Shown here: piece by piece, positions 1 through 6,830 of the stretch | How positions within the stretch are numbered: the stretch's first letter is position 1 | Layout: the number at the start of each line of letters is the position of its first letter | Virus record (IMG/VR): IMGVR_UViG_3300030101_002074 | Coordinates: 1 to 25,071 of that record | Strand: one strand, 5' to 3' | Origin: a virus | DNA length: 25,071 nt | Notes under the pieces: model-generated | The model's input: only the letters and a program-made list of their open reading frames with translations | Told to the model about the DNA's origin: nothing | Database searches by the model: none | Made by a program: the position numbers and the translations under genes

Positions 1-137
1 AGTCTCTAGGCCGTCGACTGTACGCGTCTATGTAAACTAATTAAATTATACAGTGATTTTTTTATACACTAGTTTTTAGTAGAGTGCAAGAGAGCCTGTA
101 GTGTGGAGTGAATTTTTCCAACGATGTAGCTTTTTGT

Positions 138-365
138 TTAAGTAGCTACGGAAACTTGCGGAGCAGCGCCTTCCACTTTATTACGCAAGTGTTCTTTTTG
201 CGCTTCTGCCATCTTAATATGACTTAAAACATCTCTAACTTTTCGATCTATTTTAACCATATTGAGAGTATATCTACCCTCTTTAAGATGCTCTTGCTCC
301 CACTGTAAGTCTAGACCCCTCTTTTGTTGGTAAAGGTCGTTTAAGTGTTGCATCATTTTTTCCAT
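138..365 (-). CDS. Small charged helical protein, last gene of the late unit
   Basis: A protein of about 75 residues, rich in Lys, Glu, Gln and Met, with a heptad-like pattern suggesting a long helix or short coiled coil. I do not recognise a family. An upstream in-frame ATG exists at 380, but the sequence between them holds a strong Shine-Dalgarno GAGGAGG about 6 nt before the ATG at 365, so 365 is the better start. The 3' end of the gene at 283-555 overlaps it in another frame by about 80 nt. It lies just after the capsid genes, so a virion or head-completion role is possible but unproven. A 6-bp stem (126-131 with 144-149) straddles its stop codon, with no T-run after it. Confidence 0.6.
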   Translation of the reverse strand: MEKMMQHLNDLYQQKRGLDLQWEQEHLKEGRYTLNMVKIDRKVRDVLSHIKMAEAQKEHLRNKVEGAAPQVSVAT

Positions 366-555
366 CGATAACCTCCTCATAGGTTATTCTGTTTATCTTG
401 TTATCATAAGATATTCCAAGATATTCCCAAACTATACTTTTTTCTCCCAACTTGTCAAGTATAGCTTGTTCTAGTGAGGCTGGGTTATCATTAGCCAAAA
501 CATTAAATTTAGCGTGATGATCATACGCCCAGATATTTACTAGAAATTCTACCAT
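283..555 (-). CDS. Hypothetical protein downstream of the capsid gene
   Basis: About 90 residues. The first 60 look like a folded alpha/beta domain (start MVEFLVNIWAYDHH), while the last 28 overlap the next gene in another frame. The track of in-frame ATGs gives 570 or 555. GAAAG sits 5 nt upstream of 555, and nothing comparable precedes 570, so I chose 555. Function is not recognised. Its position directly behind the major capsid protein gene suggests a head or neck accessory protein. The long overlap with its downstream neighbour makes the exact C-terminus the least certain part. Confidence 0.55.
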   Translation of the reverse strand: MVEFLVNIWAYDHHAKFNVLANDNPASLEQAILDKLGEKSIVWEYLGISYDNKINRITYEEVIDGKNDATLKRPLPTKEGSRLTVGARAS

Positions 556-612
556 TATTCTTTCTTTCATACAATTGTGGCGGAACTATGTCCCGCCACA
601 AAATTCTTACGA

Positions 613-1521
613 TTAACTTGCTCCTGAAGATCCGAAGATACCTCTAAAGTCAGATACACCAAATCTGTATCTTTCTCTAGCTTTGTATCTTACGTTTCCA
701 GTATCAAAATCACCTTCCATAGCTGTTCTAATAGGTGTTCTTTCAAAATACTTCATACCGTTAGGTACATCAGTAATGAAGAAGTACGCATTAGGATCAG
801 TTAAGAAATTGTTCACTCTGTAACCTTGAGGAACCATTCCCATAGAAACGATTGCATTGATATCATTGTCAGCAGTGCCAGTTCTACCTTGAGACTTCAT
901 AAGTCTTTCAGCTTGGAATTGAAGCTCAGAAGGAACGATCATTTTCATTCCTCTAGCAGCAATTTTTAGACCTCTCTCATCTGTGAAAGCATTGATGTCA
1001 ATTAAAGACTGCTCCAAAGATGTTTCGTTAAGGTCTGCCTGTGTAGCCAAAGTATTTGACACAGTTCCAGCGATCGTTGGGTGAGAAGTTGCAAACAAGT
1101 TGCTTCCATCTCCAGAAGTGAAACCACCTCCGAAACCATTGATCAAAGGATTAACCGCTTTGATTTGTTTAGTGTTCGCCATAGATCTAGCTAACGCTTT
1201 TGTATATCTAGACGCAAGTCTATCATACAGGTTGTCCTCAATCGCTTCTTCAGTGATTGCGAACGCTAGCGCAACAGTTTCCATAGTGTATCTAGCTGTG
1301 TAAGTCTCTTGAGCATTGTCAAAAGTTACGCCAGAACCTTCAGGTTTAACTGCAGCATTAGCAAAACCAGATAACATAACTTCTTCTTCAAACGCTCTGT
1401 CTGAAGTTTCTGTTGTGTAGATCTCAGCATGCTGATTCTCATAACGTTTATATTCCAGTCCGAATAGTGCATTCAGGCCTGGTTCTAGTTCTTTAACTAG
1501 TTGTCCTCGTGATATAGCCAT
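613..1521 (-). CDS. Major capsid protein
   Basis: A 302-residue protein with the composition of an HK97-fold phage major head subunit. The N-terminus carries an alternating charged helix (residues 1-35). A Gly-rich stretch near residues 128-140 precedes a mostly alpha/beta body, and the C-terminal segment is rich in Arg and aromatic residues (about 265-300, KARERYRFGVSDFRG). AGGAG lies 8 nt before the ATG. It follows a scaffold gene and two structural genes, the standard head-module order. The length is typical for small tailed-phage capsid proteins without a delta domain. No frameshift or internal stop is seen. The assignment rests on context plus sequence style, not on an alignment. Confidence 0.82.
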   Translation of the reverse strand: MAISRGQLVKELEPGLNALFGLEYKRYENQHAEIYTTETSDRAFEEEVMLSGFANAAVKPEGSGVTFDNAQETYTARYTMETVALAFAITEEAIEDNLYDRLASRYTKALARSMANTKQIKAVNPLINGFGGGFTSGDGSNLFATSHPTIAGTVSNTLATQADLNETSLEQSLIDINAFTDERGLKIAARGMKMIVPSELQFQAERLMKSQGRTGTADNDINAIVSMGMVPQGYRVNNFLTDPNAYFFITDVPNGMKYFERTPIRTAMEGDFDTGNVRYKARERYRFGVSDFRGIFGSSGAS

Positions 1522-1543
1522 GTTTTTTCTCCTATTCTAACTA

Positions 1544-2116
1544 TTATATTCCTGCCGTAGCAGAGTTGTAGATGTGTTCGTTAATCATCACAACCCAATT
1601 TAAATAACCAGCGCCAACTGTACTGTTGTCGATGTCATTTGATGGACCTATGATTTTTAACTGACCACTTACTGTTGATAGCGTATTGTCATCTAACATT
1701 GAGTTAGAAACAAAGTTCGCTGAAACACCAGCTGAAACAACGATATCCGCATTCATGAATACATCAGTCTGCGCTGAAGCAGTTGATATATCAGTTTGGA
1801 TTTCGAATCTTTCATAAGGGTCATCACTTACGAATGCTACTATGTCAGAAGCGTTAACTCTTGCATAGTGGTTAGCAAACGTAGGTTTACTTGTAGTTGG
1901 GTCTGTGTAGAAAACACCATTAAGTGATCCAAGTAATCTGTCACCAGCTGCGGCTTGTTCAATAGTTCCGCCAGCTACTGGTTTTACAGCATCTTGGAAA
2001 AAGATAGTAGTCGCATAATCTGCAGCGATACTATATTCACTTAAACCTTGGTTGTCTCTATTTTGACCAACTTTTCCGATCGCTCTTAGACCGAAAGGTG
2101 CGTTTGTATTTGCCAT
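1544..2116 (-). CDS. Probable virion structural protein (head decoration-like)
   Basis: A 190-residue, Lys-poor, Thr/Ser/Ala/Asn-rich protein with the beta-rich look of capsid decoration or stabilising proteins. It begins MANTNAPFGLRAIGKVGQNR, a start I associate with a structural protein next to the capsid gene in many marine phage contigs. Repeated short beta segments separated by Gly/Asp turns fill residues 30-190. It has a good AGG-type ribosome site (GAGGCC upstream) and sits 22 nt upstream of the capsid gene. It could be a decoration protein, or a second capsid-like protein as some marine phages have. Exact role not determined. Confidence 0.7.
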   Translation of the reverse strand: MANTNAPFGLRAIGKVGQNRDNQGLSEYSIAADYATTIFFQDAVKPVAGGTIEQAAAGDRLLGSLNGVFYTDPTTSKPTFANHYARVNASDIVAFVSDDPYERFEIQTDISTASAQTDVFMNADIVVSAGVSANFVSNSMLDDNTLSTVSGQLKIIGPSNDIDNSTVGAGYLNWVVMINEHIYNSATAGI

Positions 2117-2194
2117 AGAGGCCTCCTTATAAATGTACCTGCCCTTGCGGGCCTCCAGTACGGGTTAAATGAACTTTAATGGTTAGGAAATTGT

Positions 2195-2659
2195 TTAAGA
2201 TTTCTTTGAGCCACCAAAAGTTACACGAGTCTGTCTATCAATATCGATAGGCATACTTGGGTGCTCTTCCTTCATGAGATCGTTATCCATAGCTTTGACC
2301 TTCTCATTATGCTGGTTAGCATAATAGTCTTGTCTCTGCTTAACTAACTCTTCAGGTATCCTAGCGAGCAGTAGGCCGCCAACTCCGATCACTCCTGAGT
2401 ATCTCCCGTCTTCAATGACTGGAAATTGTGAATCTGGGTATTCATCGGCACGAACTAATTCGTAACCTTCTCTTAACGTAGCAGATACATTTTTTGTATC
2501 TTGGAATCCCATTGATTCAGCTCTAATCCATCTGTGTTTAAAACCTGATGGAGCAGGTGGTGCATCTAAAGGTGATGGTGGAGTCCAAACTTTTTTATGA
2601 GTTGTTTTTTCTCTTGTTTGACTCGCACGTGAGGTTTTCTTATCTATTGTATTTTCCAT
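2195..2659 (-). CDS. Phage head-region hypothetical protein
   Basis: 154 residues. The N-terminal 25 residues are basic and Thr-rich, followed by a Pro-rich linker (VWTPPSPLDAPPAPSG), then a globular domain with a hydrophobic Gly-rich core segment (about residues 85-105, GVIGVGGLLLARIPEEL), and a charged C-terminus. It lies between scaffold and decoration genes, 4 nt after the scaffold stop, so it is translated with the head module. The layout (flexible basic tail plus small domain) would suit a capsid-associated protein. I cannot assign a function. Confidence 0.65.
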   Translation of the reverse strand: MENTIDKKTSRASQTREKTTHKKVWTPPSPLDAPPAPSGFKHRWIRAESMGFQDTKNVSATLREGYELVRADEYPDSQFPVIEDGRYSGVIGVGGLLLARIPEELVKQRQDYYANQHNEKVKAMDNDLMKEEHPSMPIDIDRQTRVTFGGSKKS

Positions 2660-2663
2660 ATGC

Positions 2664-3647
2664 TTATCCCTCCTTCGTGATATTTAATTGTTTCGCATAC
2701 TCTTCAAGTGGCACACCTAATTTTTTGGCGATTGTAACCTGTGATGGTGTGAGCCTCACAGTTTTGCGACCAGATTTGGTACTTCGCTTCGCCGAAGCTA
2801 CTGTTTGTACCGGAGCAGGTCGTGTATCTTCTCCCGAACTACTATTATTAGCAAATTTGTGCGGGAATTCAAGTCTTATTCTTTTATCTATTTCAGAATA
2901 ATACTCATCACTTGATGGGTCAAAACCCTCTTGTTCAGTTAACTTTTTATGAAGATCAAAAGCTGTGTAAGTCATAGCCGTATCTTGACCAAACCATGTA
3001 TTTCTTTCACTCCATGCTTCAGCTTTAGGATCAGGTGTACCTTGCGCTGCTTGTTGTCTTCTTAAATTAACCTCAGGTTTTGCTTGTGGTTGTTTTTCTA
3101 GATTCTCTCTAGCGAGTTTAGCTTCTTCTAGCCTAGCTTTCTTAACTCCTAATTCAGAGATAGCTGCCATTGCATCTGCTTCAGCTCCTAGATCATTTGC
3201 TTCTCTAGCTGCTGCAAGTTTTGCTTTTGCTGCTTCAACACCTGAAGTAATACTTTCTTCAGTTACAGAAAGAAAATTAGGTTCTATTTTTTTTAATTTT
3301 TCTTCTGTTTGTTTTTTCTCTTTGATAGTTCTTTCAGCGTAAGATAAAGCTTCATCTTTTTGTCTTTCAGCTTCTCTCCACTTCTTAGTTAATTTAGCTA
3401 TTCTTTTTTGTACACTATCACTGTACTGTTCTAATTCTTCTTTATTTTCTTTCTTGTCGTCAAGTTTGACTTCTCTTTCATTTTCGTAAGTTTTATCCTC
3501 TGCTACAGGTCTTACACTCGGATTTTCTTCTTTTACTTCCGGTTGTTCAACTTCTGCAACATCTTTTTCTTCAGGTACATCGACGTCCATTGCTGGACCA
3601 GAGGTATCAATGTCAACTGTTTTTTTCACTTCTTCAGTGTCTGGCAT
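2664..3647 (-). CDS. Capsid scaffolding protein
   Basis: 327 residues, strongly charged and mostly helical. There is an acidic, Pro/Val-rich N-terminus (1-70), a long predicted coiled coil (about 75-185, rich in Lys, Glu, Ala and Arg), a Gln-rich linker, and a basic C-terminal part (about 285-327) ending in a small Ser/Thr/Arg-rich motif. A long coiled coil with a basic C-terminal capsid-binding segment, located two genes upstream of the major capsid gene, is the classic scaffold pattern. AAGGAGA lies before the ATG. No protease gene is seen nearby, so any scaffold removal would be by exit rather than by an adjacent protease, as in P22-type phages. That last point is inference. Confidence 0.75.
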   Translation of the reverse strand: MPDTEEVKKTVDIDTSGPAMDVDVPEEKDVAEVEQPEVKEENPSVRPVAEDKTYENEREVKLDDKKENKEELEQYSDSVQKRIAKLTKKWREAERQKDEALSYAERTIKEKKQTEEKLKKIEPNFLSVTEESITSGVEAAKAKLAAAREANDLGAEADAMAAISELGVKKARLEEAKLARENLEKQPQAKPEVNLRRQQAAQGTPDPKAEAWSERNTWFGQDTAMTYTAFDLHKKLTEQEGFDPSSDEYYSEIDKRIRLEFPHKFANNSSSGEDTRPAPVQTVASAKRSTKSGRKTVRLTPSQVTIAKKLGVPLEEYAKQLNITKEG

Positions 3648-3665
3648 AGTGTTCTCCTTCTATGT

Positions 3666-4133
3666 TTAATATTGATGAAGTATATCTTCAGGGTTTTCGA
3701 TTGTAGCTAATACTTCATCATCATTTAGCAATCTAACTTCACCCCCGTCAATTTGTATACGGCTCCCTGCATATCTTGCAAAGACCACCCAATCACCCTT
3801 TTTGCACCAAGGGCCTTCTGGAAATTTTTCTTTGTCATAACAATGTGGACCCATTGCTAAAACCAAACCGCATTGAGATGCAACTTGTTGTCTTTCCAAA
3901 GTCTCTTGTCCAAGAAATAATCCACCTTTAGTTTTTTCTTTCATCTTGAAAGGGAGAAGTAACATTCTCCAACCAGTAGGTTGAGGTAATTTATCTGATT
4001 CTTTAGATTTTAATCTATCGTAAGTTTTTTGTTCTTTATCTTCTTTTGCTTTATCTTCTTTTTCGTATTTGTCCGCCAAAGCGTATTTAATCTTTGGGTT
4101 CTCCGAATTTGATAACTGTTCCTTTTTCGTCAT
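3666..4133 (-). CDS. Phage GroES-like co-chaperonin (Cpn10 family)
   Basis: 155 residues. About 50 highly charged N-terminal residues precede a Cpn10-type domain. The domain keeps the family order: P52-TGWRMLLLP (first strand), a GroEL-binding mobile-loop-like segment KTKGGLFLGQ (67-76), the VLAMGP turn (91-96), KKGDWVVFARYAG (111-123), and a final strand after the acidic turn DDEVLATI (138-145). Phage co-chaperonins such as T4 gp31 replace host GroES so that GroEL can fold a bulky capsid protein, and the location beside scaffold and capsid genes fits this. Cys88, Cys98 and Cys110 are unusual. The N-terminal extension is absent from bacterial GroES. The start overlaps the 4087-4320 gene by 47 nt. 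Confidence 0.85.
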   Translation of the reverse strand: MTKKEQLSNSENPKIKYALADKYEKEDKAKEDKEQKTYDRLKSKESDKLPQPTGWRMLLLPFKMKEKTKGGLFLGQETLERQQVASQCGLVLAMGPHCYDKEKFPEGPWCKKGDWVVFARYAGSRIQIDGGEVRLLNDDEVLATIENPEDILHQY

Positions 4134-4320
4134 GTCGCTCCTTATTGTTTAGCAGGTTAGAGATATCCTGTGATATTTTATAATAGGCATGTGCCTGTCC
4201 CATCATATACTTATATTTTTCCATATTGTCAACACTACCAGAAATCATAGCATCACCAATTTGTTGATATTGTTCTTTCAGTTCTCTCTGTATTTTAGTT
4301 ATTAATGTTAGTTCGTCCAT
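4087..4320 (-). CDS. Small helical hypothetical protein
   Basis: 77 residues, helical, with a Met/Tyr/Gln-rich middle (residues 20-55) and a short basic C-terminus ending KFGEPKD. The last 47 nt overlap the start of the co-chaperonin gene in another frame, and its own start lies inside the 4295-4480 gene. This tight nesting suggests translational coupling of the three. Function unknown. The position and helical nature would suit a small head-assembly or connector protein, but nothing in the sequence proves that. Confidence 0.6.
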   Translation of the reverse strand: MDELTLITKIQRELKEQYQQIGDAMISGSVDNMEKYKYMMGQAHAYYKISQDISNLLNNKERHDEKGTVIKFGEPKD

Positions 4321-4480
4321 TTGCTTTTTTACCTTTGTTTATACCTTTCTTAATAATGTAATCTTGTGTTCCATTCGCACCTGTTTCAACTTCTTTTCTA
4401 AGATTTTTAAACAGACTTTTTTGTTTTTCTTCTTTTTGTTTTTCTATTGAAAAAGCTTCCAATTTTTTCGTATCCCTCAT
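4295..4480 (-). CDS. Small Lys-rich hypothetical protein with its own promoter
   Basis: 61 residues, very rich in Lys, Glu, Gly and Asn. No recognised domain. The ATG lies 7 nt after a candidate -10 box, and no Shine-Dalgarno is visible, so the mRNA may be leaderless or nearly so. It overlaps the next gene by 26 nt. It marks the point where the row of basic small proteins gives way to the head-assembly genes, and the internal promoter may raise expression of co-chaperonin, scaffold and capsid relative to genes upstream. Confidence 0.5.
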   Translation of the reverse strand: MRDTKKLEAFSIEKQKEEKQKSLFKNLRKEVETGANGTQDYIIKKGINKGKKANGRTNINN

Positions 4481-4487
4481 AACATAT

Positions 4488-4516
4488 ACTATCTATTTTT
4501 ACTGATAAATTGTCAA
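4488..4516 (-). promoter_or_regulatory. Sigma70-like promoter inside the late unit
   Basis: On the minus strand TTGACA (4511-4516), 17-nt spacer, GATAGT (4488-4493). Only 7 nt separate the -10 box from the ATG at 4480. The spacing is ideal and the -35 is perfect. The gap 4481-4542 is the only sizeable intergenic gap inside the structural row. Confidence 0.6.
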
Positions 4517-4542
4517 GACTACTAAAGAATTTGTATACTAAT

Positions 4543-4815
4543 TTATCTAGCATTTCTTATAGCCTCTTTTCCTTTTTTAAATATAGAAGCAACTTTTGCC
4601 TTACCCATAACTTTAGCACGTTGTTCTCCAACAGTTAAAATCTGTATTTTTCTAGCAAATGGTTTGCTAATACGTTTTACTTTTGCAACAGTTTTTCTAG
4701 CGTCTGCAGGTGTAGCAAATTTTATACCAACTGTGTCCTTAGGATTTTCGTCAGTATAAAGTCTTCTGCCAGAACCTTTAGGTTTTTTTCCTGTTCCCTT
4801 TTTTGGATCTGCCAC
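4543..4815 (-). CDS. Small basic protein (row of Lys/Arg-rich proteins)
   Basis: 90 residues, with about a quarter Lys plus Arg. It starts with a Gly/Lys/Pro-rich tail (MADPKKGTGKKPKGSGRR) followed by a compact part with alternating hydrophobic and basic residues (about 25-85). The tail-plus-small-domain design resembles nucleic-acid-binding or capsid-lumen proteins. The gene is followed by the 62-nt promoter gap. Its 5' end overlaps the 44-aa gene at 4778-4912. Function unknown, though the start is one I associate with marine phage contigs. Confidence 0.6.
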   Translation of the reverse strand: MADPKKGTGKKPKGSGRRLYTDENPKDTVGIKFATPADARKTVAKVKRISKPFARKIQILTVGEQRAKVMGKAKVASIFKKGKEAIRNAR

Positions 4816-4912
4816 TAATAACTCCTTTTAACGTTTTAGCTTGTGCTGCATGTAATTTAGATGCTTTTTTTAAACCTTTAATTACACCTTTTATTTTTTT
4901 CTTTTTTAACAT
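4778..4912 (-). CDS. 44-aa basic peptide
   Basis: 44 residues, about one third Lys or Arg. The core KGVIKGLKKASKLHAAQ is an amphipathic helix candidate with a His. A strong ribosome site (AAGGAG, 6 nt before ATG) supports real translation despite its small size. It overlaps the 4543 gene by 38 nt in another frame. It also overlaps the end of the 4906-5187 gene by 7 nt. No function is known to me. The amphipathic cationic helix could bind DNA or membranes. Confidence 0.55.
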   Translation of the reverse strand: MLKKKKIKGVIKGLKKASKLHAAQAKTLKGVISGRSKKGNRKKT

Positions 4913-5187
4913 TTCCATCTCCTTCTTGCTTGTCTTAATCTTGAATTAGGATCTTTTGCTGCTTTTGGAAACTTTTTCATTTGCCCTGCTGATCTTGCAC
5001 AATACGACTTACGTCTGTTTGCATCTTTAGAACCAGGTTTTACTTTACCAGTTACAGCTGTTTTTAATTTAGATCCAGGATTTTTTCTTCTATAAGCAGC
5101 TACGCCAGCCTTAGTCATACCTGCACCTTTTTTAGTAGGTCTAAAATTTTTTTTATTTCTAGCAGGCATGTTATCTTGTTTCCTCAT
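4906..5187 (-). CDS. Basic Cys-containing protein, PTKKGAGMTKAGV type
   Basis: 93 residues, highly basic. Motifs are PTKKGAGMTKAGVAAYRR (about 17-34), NPGSKLKTAVTGKVKPGSK (about 36-54), RKSYCARSAGQMKKFP (about 59-74), and an Arg-rich end RLRQARRRWKC. GGGAGG lies 6 nt before the ATG at 5187, and a second ATG six codons on lacks a good site. It overlaps the upstream gene by ATGA. I recognise the motif string as recurrent in phage small basic proteins, but no function has been established that I know of. Two Cys (one terminal) could form disulfides or bind metal with neighbours. Confidence 0.65.
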   Translation of the reverse strand: MRKQDNMPARNKKNFRPTKKGAGMTKAGVAAYRRKNPGSKLKTAVTGKVKPGSKDANRRKSYCARSAGQMKKFPKAAKDPNSRLRQARRRWKC

Positions 5188-5462
5188 ATCAAACCTCCCA
5201 TGCTTACTTTTTTTCTTTTTGCAAATGTTGCAGCTCTACTAGGTGTAGGGCCTGTATTCGCTTTCGCTTGTTTTCTTCTTACGGCACCCGCACGCTGACC
5301 TTTGGTCATCCGTCTTGCTTTTGCAATGGGCACGCATTTTGGATATTTTTTTCTTTTTTCGCCACCACTTCTTCCACACTTCGGGTATGAGCCATCCGGT
5401 TTTTTGTTTGCAATATCGACCCAATTCTCTTGTACCCATGATCTTAAACCTTTCTTAGCCAT
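5184..5462 (-). CDS. Basic Cys-containing protein, GLRSWVQENWVDI type
   Basis: 92 residues. An N-terminal amphipathic helix (KKGLRSWVQENWVDIANKK, 3-21) is followed by CGRSGGEKRKKYPKCVPIAKARR (about 29-51), then a Lys/Arg/Ala-rich tail. The two Cys spaced by 13 residues, set in Lys/Arg, look like a small basic zinc or disulfide knuckle. The motif recurs in phage genomes near structural genes, with unknown role. Start and stop are shared with its neighbours: TAATG at 5462 with the gene upstream and ATGA at 5184-5187 downstream. Confidence 0.65.
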   Translation of the reverse strand: MAKKGLRSWVQENWVDIANKKPDGSYPKCGRSGGEKRKKYPKCVPIAKARRMTKGQRAGAVRRKQAKANTGPTPSRAATFAKRKKVSMGGLI

Positions 5463-5659
5463 TAAACATCAACCATCATCGTTAAATCTTCATCAACGAT
5501 TAGACCTCCGTTAGCAGCTTTTTTTCTTTTTCCTTTTTTACCACCTGGAGTAATTTTACCAGAGCACACACCGGACGCGTACATGTTTGCGTACGCTGAA
5601 GGGTAAACTTTGAATTTACGCTTCGCTGCTGCTTTTCCTTTTGGACATAATTTAGCCAT
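5462..5659 (-). CDS. Basic Cys-containing protein, KVYPSAYANMYAS type
   Basis: 65 residues. MAKLCPKGKAAAKRKF is followed by KVYPSAYANMYASGVCSG (about 17-34) and a Lys/Gly tail, ending with an acidic, hydrophobic stretch (VDEDLTMMVDV). Cys5 and Cys32 flank the YPSAYA motif, which I associate with a recurrent phage and environmental small-protein family of unknown function. AAAGGAG precedes the ATG. One base is shared with each neighbour (TAATG), so the genes are probably translated by re-initiation. Confidence 0.65.
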   Translation of the reverse strand: MAKLCPKGKAAAKRKFKVYPSAYANMYASGVCSGKITPGGKKGKRKKAANGGLIVDEDLTMMVDV

Positions 5660-5904
5660 TAGATTACTCCTTTGTAATATTTTTTATAACTAGGGTTACC
5701 AACTTCTACTCCACCAAGATCTCCTGAAATGTAACTTCCATTATAATCCCTTTGAGCTTGTCTAACCATATCGTTTTCTCCAGTACCTTTAGAAAAAAAT
5801 TTTCTACCTTTAAGAGCCTCTGTTCTTGCATCAAGCTTCTTAGGTTTTTTCTTTTTCTTAGCAGCCATTTGCTGCATAAGTTTCTGAAGTTTTTGTTTAG
5901 ACAT
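5659..5904 (-). CDS. Small basic protein
   Basis: 81 residues. The N-terminal 30 are helical and extremely Lys-rich (LQKLMQQMAAKKKKKPKK). The remainder is Gly/Tyr/Asp-rich and likely extended, ending in SYKKYYKGVI. It shares the stop/start TAATG with both neighbours. It has no clear Shine-Dalgarno, which fits translation by coupling from the upstream gene. Unknown function. Confidence 0.55.
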   Translation of the reverse strand: MSKQKLQKLMQQMAAKKKKKPKKLDARTEALKGRKFFSKGTGENDMVRQAQRDYNGSYISGDLGGVEVGNPSYKKYYKGVI

Positions 5905-6242
5905 TACTTATTGATCTTACCGCTTTTTTTAGCTTTAGAACCAAACTTACCATAAGACTCATCTCTTGATGCTTTCAATTGTTTTGGAGTTCTTTTCTTT
6001 TTAATTCTCATTGCAATTGACTCATCTTTTCTATCTTTGTAACCTTGTTTTTTCTTACCAACTTTTTTCACGCTTCCTCCTTTTTTATACATAGCTCCGC
6101 CTTTCATACCCATGTCGTCTTTATAAAAACCAGATGCCATATCTTTTCTAGCAGTAGACATTCCACCACCCATTTTCATTGCTCTTCCACCTACTTTGTA
6201 TCCTTTAGGTGTTACTTGTTTATTAAATCTATTGTTTGCCAT
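5904..6242 (-). CDS. Basic Gly/Met-rich protein
   Basis: 112 residues with a low-complexity Gly/Met/Lys middle (about 15-60, repeats like MKMGGGM and MKGGAMYKKGG) and a basic helical C-terminus (70-112). GGAGG lies 8 nt before the ATG. Gly/Met/Lys repeats of this kind are frequent in the small basic proteins of marine phages. The region could be disordered in the capsid interior. Function unknown. Confidence 0.55.
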   Translation of the reverse strand: MANNRFNKQVTPKGYKVGGRAMKMGGGMSTARKDMASGFYKDDMGMKGGAMYKKGGSVKKVGKKKQGYKDRKDESIAMRIKKKRTPKQLKASRDESYGKFGSKAKKSGKINK

Positions 6243-6628
6243 TATTTTTTACCTCCGTTTTTAAAAATTTGCGTCCCCTTTATACCATAAATACTCGCAA
6301 CGACAAGGATCCACAAATTTGTGAACCATGACGGGAGCGACTGGAAATGGTCGAAGAACACTTTTATTTTATCCATCGCTTGCACGTCGTCAGAAAAGAC
6401 TCCATAAGCGAGCACCAGAATGGGCAACGTGAGTATGACCAAAACCGCCTCGTCCTTGTAATCTGCTTGTCTTGCTTCTAGCAATTTACCTTGGTAAGCT
6501 TCTTCACCTCGGGCTTGTCTTTCAGCATGCAATAGTTGAGCATCAGACATTGCGACCTTTGCCTTCTGCTTGTTAGCATAAATTTTACTACCAGCAGATA
6601 CGGCTAATTTAATTGCCGAAAACCACAT
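6242..6628 (-). CDS. Two-TM membrane protein, holin candidate
   Basis: 128 residues. A helical N-terminal part (1-55, Ala/Gln/Lys-rich) precedes a hydrophobic segment at about 61-79 (AVLVILTLPILVLAYGVFS), an acidic loop (DDVQAMDK), a second amphipathic stretch, and a second hydrophobic segment at about 102-120 (WFTNLWILVVASIYGIKG). The short basic end is GGKK. This layout resembles the GTA/phage holin family with a DE-x-LV hydrophobic helix followed by WF and YG motifs. It would form membrane lesions that release endolysin. The location in the late row and the partial endolysin at the right edge are compatible. An ejection-channel membrane protein is the main alternative. Confidence 0.5.
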   Translation of the reverse strand: MWFSAIKLAVSAGSKIYANKQKAKVAMSDAQLLHAERQARGEEAYQGKLLEARQADYKDEAVLVILTLPILVLAYGVFSDDVQAMDKIKVFFDHFQSLPSWFTNLWILVVASIYGIKGTQIFKNGGKK

Positions 6629-6629
6629 G

Positions 6630-6821
6630 TTAGTACCAAGTTGCTGTTTTCTTTTTGTCTTTTAGCATTCTTTTAGTTCCTCTAACCTCAGTTTTGTCTC
6701 CAGTTGGTATGTAGTTTCTTGGCATACCATTTGCAGTCGTAACAGATCTCGGATCCAACTCAATATTTTGAGAAGGAATGCCTATTTCAGACGCTTTAAA
6801 AGATTCTTCTTTTTTAGCCAT
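6630..6821 (-). CDS. Small hypothetical protein
   Basis: 63 residues. The first 40 look extended (Pro/Ile/Thr), followed by a basic end VRGTKRMLKDKKKTATWY. A good site, AAGGAG, lies 6 nt upstream. Unknown function. It is part of the row of small basic genes between portal and scaffold. It lies 9 nt downstream of the 6831-7016 gene and 1 nt before the holin-like gene. Confidence 0.55.
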   Translation of the reverse strand: MAKKEESFKASEIGIPSQNIELDPRSVTTANGMPRNYIPTGDKTEVRGTKRMLKDKKKTATWY

Positions 6822-6830
6822 AGTTTCTCC

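Noticed and set aside
126-149. Intrinsic terminator at the end of the late unit
   Set aside because: The 6-bp stem spans the stop codon and no T-run follows on the minus strand.
5239-5439. 66-codon shadow frame in the GLRSWVQENWVDI-type gene
   Set aside because: It lies entirely inside the 92-residue gene in another frame. The 92-residue gene has stop/start coupling on both sides and recognisable motifs.
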